36,378 nucleotides of DNA. Source: Chitinophaga pinensis (GTDB lineage: Bacteria > Bacteroidota > Bacteroidia > CAMBQF01). Location: NCBI GenBank assembly GCA_945869825.1, contig CAMBQF010000013.1:1-36378 (forward strand), read 5' to 3'. The notes beneath the pieces are model-generated. The model had not been told where the DNA came from. It worked only from the letters and a program-made list of their open reading frames with translations, and ran no database searches. Of the stretch, positions 32,662-36,378 are shown piece after piece. Made by a program: the position numbers and the translations under genes. Position 1 is the first letter of the stretch. The number at the start of each line of letters is the position of its first letter.

Positions 32662-33510
32662 CTATACTTTTACACCAATAACAAAATCAGCTACATGGCT
32701 AACTATAGTCTGATTCCACAGCATACGGTAGTGCCCAACTTTTTGCATGGTTATAAATGTAGCACGGCTCCCAAGCGCGTTAGCTACATTTTTTGTGTAC
32801 TGAATAGGGATAATTTTATCAAACTCATCGTGCACAATTAAAAACTCGCCAACATTAACACCATCAACTACTTTAGCAACCTCAATATCATTAATATTAA
32901 GCTTAAAATAATTCTCCATATAGGCTATAAACCTATTATAATTTTTAGCTGAGAACTGCATTAAATCTGTAAACTCAGTAATTACATCCTTTAATTTATT
33001 GGGCGATGTAAGCAATACCATGCGCCGAATACTAATATGCGGGCTTTGTGATAAGGCGTACATAGTAGTGGCCGACCCAAAGGAATGGGTGATAACAAGG
33101 TCTTTAATTTTTTTCTGCTCTATAATGCGGGCAACGGTGTACGAGAAATTGATTACGTTGGTGCTCTTGCCTGTGCTTTTGCCGTGGGCGGGGCCATCAA
33201 AAGAGTAAACAGTATAGCCAATAGCTATCAGCTCATCTTTAAAACCGGCAAGGCTACCACCGTTGCCCTCCCAGCCGTGCACCAGCAGGGCCGTTTTAGG
33301 GCCGTTGCCCCATTTGTATACTACTATATTGTTACCATCAAGTAGCAGCGTCTCTTCTTGGGCGGTAGCAAGGGCTTCTGTCTCTTGTGTGCGCACCTTT
33401 TTATTTATAGGCGTGGCAAACAACTCGAATGCCATGCGCGATGCGTATTTAGGCGCTATTGCAAATAGTGTTTTAAAATATAGGCGGTAGTATTTAATTG
33501 CTTGTTCCAT
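32662..33510 (-). CDS. Alpha/beta hydrolase
   Basis: From the ATG at 33510 the product has 282 residues. A longer frame to 33546 is rejected because it would start inside the promoter. The oxyanion region is ALLVHGWEGNGGSLAGF (74-90), FDGPAHGKSTGK follows as the substrate-pocket strand, and the nucleophile is S143 in VITHSFGSA. The elbow thus reads T-H-S-F-G where GxSxG is usual. The acid is in IVHDEFDKIIP and the histidine in VGHYRMLW. It is a cytoplasmic serine hydrolase or esterase of unknown substrate. An inverted repeat sits within its promoter, and the transcript is separated from yceI by a long hairpin. Confidence 0.83.
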   Translation of the reverse strand: MEQAIKYYRLYFKTLFAIAPKYASRMAFELFATPINKKVRTQETEALATAQEETLLLDGNNIVVYKWGNGPKTALLVHGWEGNGGSLAGFKDELIAIGYTVYSFDGPAHGKSTGKSTNVINFSYTVARIIEQKKIKDLVITHSFGSATTMYALSQSPHISIRRMVLLTSPNKLKDVITEFTDLMQFSAKNYNRFIAYMENYFKLNINDIEVAKVVDGVNVGEFLIVHDEFDKIIPIQYTKNVANALGSRATFITMQKVGHYRMLWNQTIVSHVADFVIGVKV

Positions 33511-33532
33511 GGCTTTATTGTATTTCAGGGAA

Positions 33533-33564
33533 CAAAAATATACCAATCGGTATATTTAACCAAA
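33533..33564 (-). promoter_or_regulatory. Promoter and repressor site of the alpha/beta hydrolase gene
   Basis: On the minus strand TTTG (33564-33561) and TATTTTTG (33540-33533) are spaced by 20 bases, matching the -33/-7 consensus of Bacteroidota. Within the spacer is a perfect 9-bp inverted repeat, AAATATACC and GGTATATTT (33536-33557) around 4 bases, overlapping the -7 box. A dimer bound there would block transcription. The ACC-NNNN-GGT core resembles TetR-family operators in general form. No TetR-type gene is in the window. Confidence 0.7.
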
Positions 33565-33584
33565 TTTTTAGGCAACTATTTTAA

Positions 33585-33621
33585 ATACCGCGGGCTGTAG
33601 CAATGCTACAGCCCGCGGTAT
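33585..33621 (-). terminator. 17-bp perfect hairpin after the YceI gene
   Basis: The arms starting ATACCGCGG and ending CCGCGGTAT pair over 17 bases with an AAT loop. It starts 21 bases past the YceI stop and is followed leftward by a TTTAAAATAG stretch, not a strong T-run. It probably ends transcription and shields the downstream repressed promoter. Confidence 0.7.
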
Positions 33622-33642
33622 AACTACTATTACTATGAAAAA

Positions 33643-34182
33643 TTATCCTTTCATCAACTGCACTTCGCAGCTAATGCGTACCTCATCGCTAACCAAAACA
33701 CCACCGGCTTCAAGGGCGGCGTTCCAGTTTAGGCCAAAATCTTTACGGTTTATTTTACCGTTGATGGTAAAGCCCGCTTTTTTGTTGCCCCAGGGGTCAG
33801 TCATAACACCGCCAAACTCCACATCAAGCTTAACGCGGTGGGTAATGCCTTTAATGGTAAGGTCGCCATACAGTTCGTAGCTGCCGTCGTTATCAACAGC
33901 CTCGTAAGTGTTGGCTACAAAATTTATTTGCTTATGGTTTTCAACGTCAAAAAAGTCGGCGCTGCGCAGGTGTCCGTCGCGGTCGGCACTGCGGGTGTCA
34001 ACACTGGCAGGGTCTAACCAAAAGTCAATTTCGGCACTCATAAAATCGTCGCCGGTAGTATATATACTAGCCTCAAAGGTTTTAAACTCGCCTTTTACGT
34101 TGGTAAGCATAAGGTGTTTAATCTTAAAGCCAATTTCAGAATGGGCAGCATCCAGCACCCATTTGGTTTTTTCTTCGCTCAT
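33643..34182 (-). CDS. YceI-family lipid-binding-like protein
   Basis: A 179-residue lipocalin-like barrel. The opening WVLDAAHSEIGFKIKHLMLTNVKGEF is diagnostic of YceI, as is the middle VDTRSADRDGHLRSADFFDVENHKQINF and the end DFGLNWNAALEAGGVLVSDEVRISCEVQL. Family members bind isoprenoid-like lipids. Many are periplasmic, but this one lacks a signal peptide (MSEEKTKWV) and is presumably cytoplasmic. The gene stands alone between a 113-base gap and the hairpin downstream. A TetR-like site belongs to the next gene, not this one. The physiological role is unknown. Confidence 0.92.
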   Translation of the reverse strand: MSEEKTKWVLDAAHSEIGFKIKHLMLTNVKGEFKTFEASIYTTGDDFMSAEIDFWLDPASVDTRSADRDGHLRSADFFDVENHKQINFVANTYEAVDNDGSYELYGDLTIKGITHRVKLDVEFGGVMTDPWGNKKAGFTINGKINRKDFGLNWNAALEAGGVLVSDEVRISCEVQLMKG

Positions 34183-34295
34183 TGTTTTAGTGTTTAGGTA
34201 ATTAATTTTTGTTGATTTGGAACAGGCAAGTTAATTAATTGTTGCAACATTAAAAAACAAGGAGGAGAAAATCAGAAAAAAGGGGGAAGGGTTAT

Positions 34296-34805
34296 TTACT
34301 GTTTAGGCACCTTCTCAAACCGAACCTCGCCAAACAGGCACCAGCCGCGTTTTGGGGTGTGCATACAATCTTTCAGCTTAATAATATGTGCTTTGCCATC
34401 GTATTTAAAATGGATAAACACATCGGCTTGCGATACCTCTTTAACAACCGTTACCACAGGCACCTGTATGTAATCAAGCTCGGCCTTTTCCCAGGTTATA
34501 CCTTTGTTTTCGCCCTCTTTACGTATTCGGGTAAACGCCATTTTGCCAGCATTTTCAAATTTGCTCGTATAATCGTCAATAAGCTCATCGTCGTCAACCA
34601 TTTGGAATGGCTGCTTAACCGCTTGTTTAAGTTCCTTTTTTAACTCCTCGGGTTTAATGTAGTACGAGCGATATGTTTCCACATCGTTCTTTTTAAAGGC
34701 ATTTAATACCTTTTCACCAAGGGGTTTGGGTGAATTATCAACCGTTGCAGCCGATAGCGCCACCAATGCAAATACAGCAACAACTACTATTTTAAAATAC
34801 TTCAT
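34296..34805 (-). CDS. Exported protein of unknown function
   Basis: 169 residues, beginning with a signal peptide (MKYFKIVVVAVFALVALSAA). The mature part is lysine-rich with many charged residues: EKVLNAFKKNDVETYRSYYIKPEELKKELK resembles the lead helices of NTF2-like or snoaL-like folds, and VVTVVKEVSQADVFIHFKYDGKAHIIKLKDCMHTPKRGWCLFGEV looks like two antiparallel strands with a possible disulfide pair (DCMH and GWCLFG). I do not recognise the family. The ATG follows directly on the stop codon of the gene before it, so the two are almost certainly translated from one message. Confidence 0.68.
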   Translation of the reverse strand: MKYFKIVVVAVFALVALSAATVDNSPKPLGEKVLNAFKKNDVETYRSYYIKPEELKKELKQAVKQPFQMVDDDELIDDYTSKFENAGKMAFTRIRKEGENKGITWEKAELDYIQVPVVTVVKEVSQADVFIHFKYDGKAHIIKLKDCMHTPKRGWCLFGEVRFEKVPKQ

Positions 34806-35291
34806 TTATAAAGGGACTTCTGTATTATACTTGGTTTCAATCAGCTTGTAATTCTCGGTAACCACAAAGCAAACATTATCGGCCACATCGCTCACCGACC
34901 AGTTTTCGTCAAAATCCGAAACATCATCGTTAGAGTATAAGTCGCAAAAAACATCTAAACGGTAAGCTTTGCCTAAGGTTATTTTCAGGTCGAAGAAATC
35001 GCCAATCTCAATATCTTCCAGCGTAAGGCCCTCAATCTTCTTAATCACCGGTGCCTCGGCTTCCAGCTCGTCCTCCTCTTCTTCCTCGTCAGCCACCACG
35101 GCATCGTTCCAGGTAGTAAGTACCTTATCGTAGCGCGAAAGGCGCCATGCACAGTGTATAAACAGGCTGTGCGACTCGCCAAAATCCAACACCACAATAC
35201 CCTCGTTATCGCTGCCTGCGGTAACGGCGGTAATGGTTTTCTTCTTCAGGCTGTTTAGTATGGAAATGAACTTAGGATTGTCAATTTTCAT
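34806..35291 (-). CDS. Acidic cytoplasmic protein of unknown function
   Basis: 161 residues without a signal peptide. The N-terminal half has a beta pattern (GIVVLDFGESHSLFIHCAWRLSRYDKVLTTWNDA). Residues 67-80 are almost all Glu/Asp/Ala, and the C-terminal half (LTLEDIEIGDFFDLKITLGKAYRLDVFCDL) is again beta-rich. Such small acidic proteins with a WRL..., wND pattern are seen among immunity-like and orphan proteins, but no family was recognised. The next gene starts at the very next base. A TAnnTTTG box lies 4 bases before its ATG. Confidence 0.65.
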   Translation of the reverse strand: MKIDNPKFISILNSLKKKTITAVTAGSDNEGIVVLDFGESHSLFIHCAWRLSRYDKVLTTWNDAVVADEEEEEDELEAEAPVIKKIEGLTLEDIEIGDFFDLKITLGKAYRLDVFCDLYSNDDVSDFDENWSVSDVADNVCFVVTENYKLIETKYNTEVPL

Positions 35292-35295
35292 ATAA

Positions 35296-35303
35296 CAAAT
35301 ATA
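35296..35303 (-). promoter_or_regulatory. -7 box close to the start of the acidic protein gene
   Basis: The minus strand reads TATATTTG, a perfect TAnnTTTG, only 4 bases before the ATG at 35291. If used, the transcript would be nearly leaderless. Confidence 0.4.
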
Positions 35304-35361
35304 CCTACGTACTATGCTGATACTAAGACCATGCCAAAGGGGTTATTAACAGGGTTTTTAG

Positions 35362-35401
35362 CTCCCTCATCCCCAACCCTTCTCTTGGGGAGAAGGAGGT
35401 T
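35362..35401. repeat. Palindromic intergenic element, weak copy
   Basis: CCTTCTC and GAGAAGG form a 7-bp hairpin with a TTGGG spacer, preceded by CTCCCTC. It resembles the style of the elements at 21739 and 25143 but is not close in sequence. The rest of the gap up to 35521 holds no gene. Confidence 0.35.
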
Positions 35402-35494
35402 TAAATACGAGAACCTATTAGAATAACATATCGCACCTCATGGGCTAATAATTAACCTATCCCCTACCCCCTGTAACCTATCCCCTAAAAACCC

Positions 35495-35502
35495 TATCTT
35501 TG
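35495..35502 (+). promoter_or_regulatory. -7 box for the aminotransferase gene
   Basis: TATCTTTG is a perfect TAnnTTTG, 19 bases before the start at 35522. Confidence 0.55.
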
Positions 35503-35521
35503 GCATCCTAAATATGTGCGT

Positions 35522-36378
35522 ATGACTTTGCTATCAGAGCGAATATTAAATATGTCGGAGAGTGAAACCATTGCCATGTCGCGCCGCAGCCGCGAGCTGA
35601 AAGCGCAGGGCATTGATGTAGTTAACCTGAGTTTGGGCGAACCCGACTTCCCCACCCCCGATTTTATTAAAGATGCCGCCAAACAGGCTATAGACAATAA
35701 CTTCTCGTACTACCCACCCGTAGCGGGCTATATGGATTTGCGCGAGGCAGTTGCCAAAAAATTTGAGCGTGATAACGGCCTGCATTTCAAACCCGAGCAG
35801 ATTATTGTTTCTACCGGGGCCAAGCAATGTATTGCCAACGCTATCTTAAGCCTTATAAACCCTGGTGACGAGGTTATTGTACCAGCGCCGTTTTGGGTTA
35901 CATATATCGAAATTATTAAGCTGGCCGGCGGTGTGCCCGTAGTGGTGCAAACGGGTGTAGACAGCAACTTTAAGTTTACCCCCGAGCAAATAGAAGCCGC
36001 CATTACGCCCCGCACCAAAATGCTGATGTACAGCTCGCCGTGCAACCCAACGGGCGCTGTGTTTGGCAAAGAAGAGTTACGTGCTTTAGCAGCTATGCTG
36101 GGCAAGCATCCTGATGTTATTGTCCTGTCAGACGAGATATACGAGCATATAAACTTTGTAGGCAAGCACGAGAGTATTGCCCAGTTTGACGAGGTGAAAG
36201 ACCGCACCATTGTTATAAACGGTGTGTCTAAAGGCTTCGCTATGACCGGTTGGCGCATTGGCTTTATGGCCGCCCCGCTGGAGATTGCCAAGGCCTGCGA
36301 TAAAATGCAGGGGCAGTTTACATCGGCAGCATCGTCTATTGCAGAGCGTGCCGCGTTAGCAGCCGTTTTAGCCGACCC
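35522..36378 (+). CDS. aspC: Aspartate-type aminotransferase, class Ib (3' end cut by window)
   Basis: PLP enzyme transferring the amino group between aspartate and 2-oxoglutarate; 285 residues are visible and the frame continues past the right edge. The start MTLLSERILNMSESETIAMSRRSRELKAQG is typical of the class Ib group, followed by NLSLGEPDFPTP, YYPPVAGYMDLREAV, STGAKQCIANAI, SSPCNPTGAV (Asn that contacts PLP), VLSDEIYEHI (the Asp that binds the pyridine nitrogen, Tyr), and NGVSKGFAMTGWRIGF with the Schiff-base lysine. An internal ATG at 35552 would delete the conserved lead sequence. The class name is firm, while the exact amino acid preference is not proven. Confidence 0.9.
   Translation, partial: MTLLSERILNMSESETIAMSRRSRELKAQGIDVVNLSLGEPDFPTPDFIKDAAKQAIDNNFSYYPPVAGYMDLREAVAKKFERDNGLHFKPEQIIVSTGAKQCIANAILSLINPGDEVIVPAPFWVTYIEIIKLAGGVPVVVQTGVDSNFKFTPEQIEAAITPRTKMLMYSSPCNPTGAVFGKEELRALAAMLGKHPDVIVLSDEIYEHINFVGKHESIAQFDEVKDRTIVINGVSKGFAMTGWRIGFMAAPLEIAKACDKMQGQFTSAASSIAERAALAAVLAD

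Noticed and set aside
35728-36291. 187-codon minus-strand frame at the right edge
   Set aside because: It lies opposite the aminotransferase gene, whose conserved motifs are clear in the plus frame. The minus frame has no domain character.
1-36378. CRISPR array, rRNA, tRNA or transposase genes
   Set aside because: No regularly spaced direct repeats, no tRNA cloverleaf signatures and no transposase motifs were noticed on reading both strands; a dedicated scan was not possible.

Overview
The window looks like a chromosomal segment of a Bacteroidota bacterium, probably from the Chitinophagales or Sphingobacteriales side. The evidence is four secreted proteins ending in type IX secretion (T9SS) sorting domains, WG-repeat, DUF4271 and GIN-domain (DUF2807) families typical of the phylum, almost no Shine-Dalgarno sequences, and repeated TAnnTTTG boxes, the phylum's usual -7 promoter element, upstream of genes. 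Nothing identifies the genus. No rRNA, tRNA, CRISPR array, phage or transposase gene was seen.

Layout. 1-8.3 kb: a methyltransferase cut by the left edge, the Mg2+ transporter MgtE divergent from a LysE-type exporter, a secreted beta-propeller protein, yebC with a WG-repeat protein, then a TPR membrane protein next to methylmalonyl-CoA epimerase. 8.3-11.5 kb: a leftward group of DUF4271, hemD and a HAD hydrolase, behind a secreted choice-of-anchor V protein. 11.9-14.6 kb: glutaryl-CoA dehydrogenase, an outer-membrane beta-barrel and a small lipoprotein. 14.6-16.07 kb: an AT-rich secreted hydrolase gene bracketed by integron-cassette-like core sites. 16.1-19.3 kb: the leftward cluster SDR, O-methyltransferase, recJ. 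19.5-22.8 kb: ilvE, then bioB-bioF. 22.9-25.1 kb: a lipase lipoprotein and a GIN-domain lipoprotein. 25.4-28.1 kb: a CoA-transferase divergent from a MarR regulator, with a membrane protein and a receiver-like protein downstream. 28.2-30.3 kb: fur, STAS and purA as one operon. 30.4-35.3 kb: a secreted M43 metalloprotease, an alpha/beta hydrolase with a well-formed repressor site, a YceI protein and two linked genes of unknown function. 35.5 kb to the right edge: an aspartate-type aminotransferase, truncated by the window.

Most of this is ordinary core metabolism: heme, biotin, branched-chain amino acid, purine and lysine/propionate-linked acyl-CoA steps. The points most worth following are the cassette-like insertion beside recJ, the pair of matching palindromes around the MarR gene, the palindrome set between the -33 and -7 boxes of the alpha/beta hydrolase promoter, and the fur-STAS-purA linkage. 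I do not see a clear new multi-gene defence or secretion system here.
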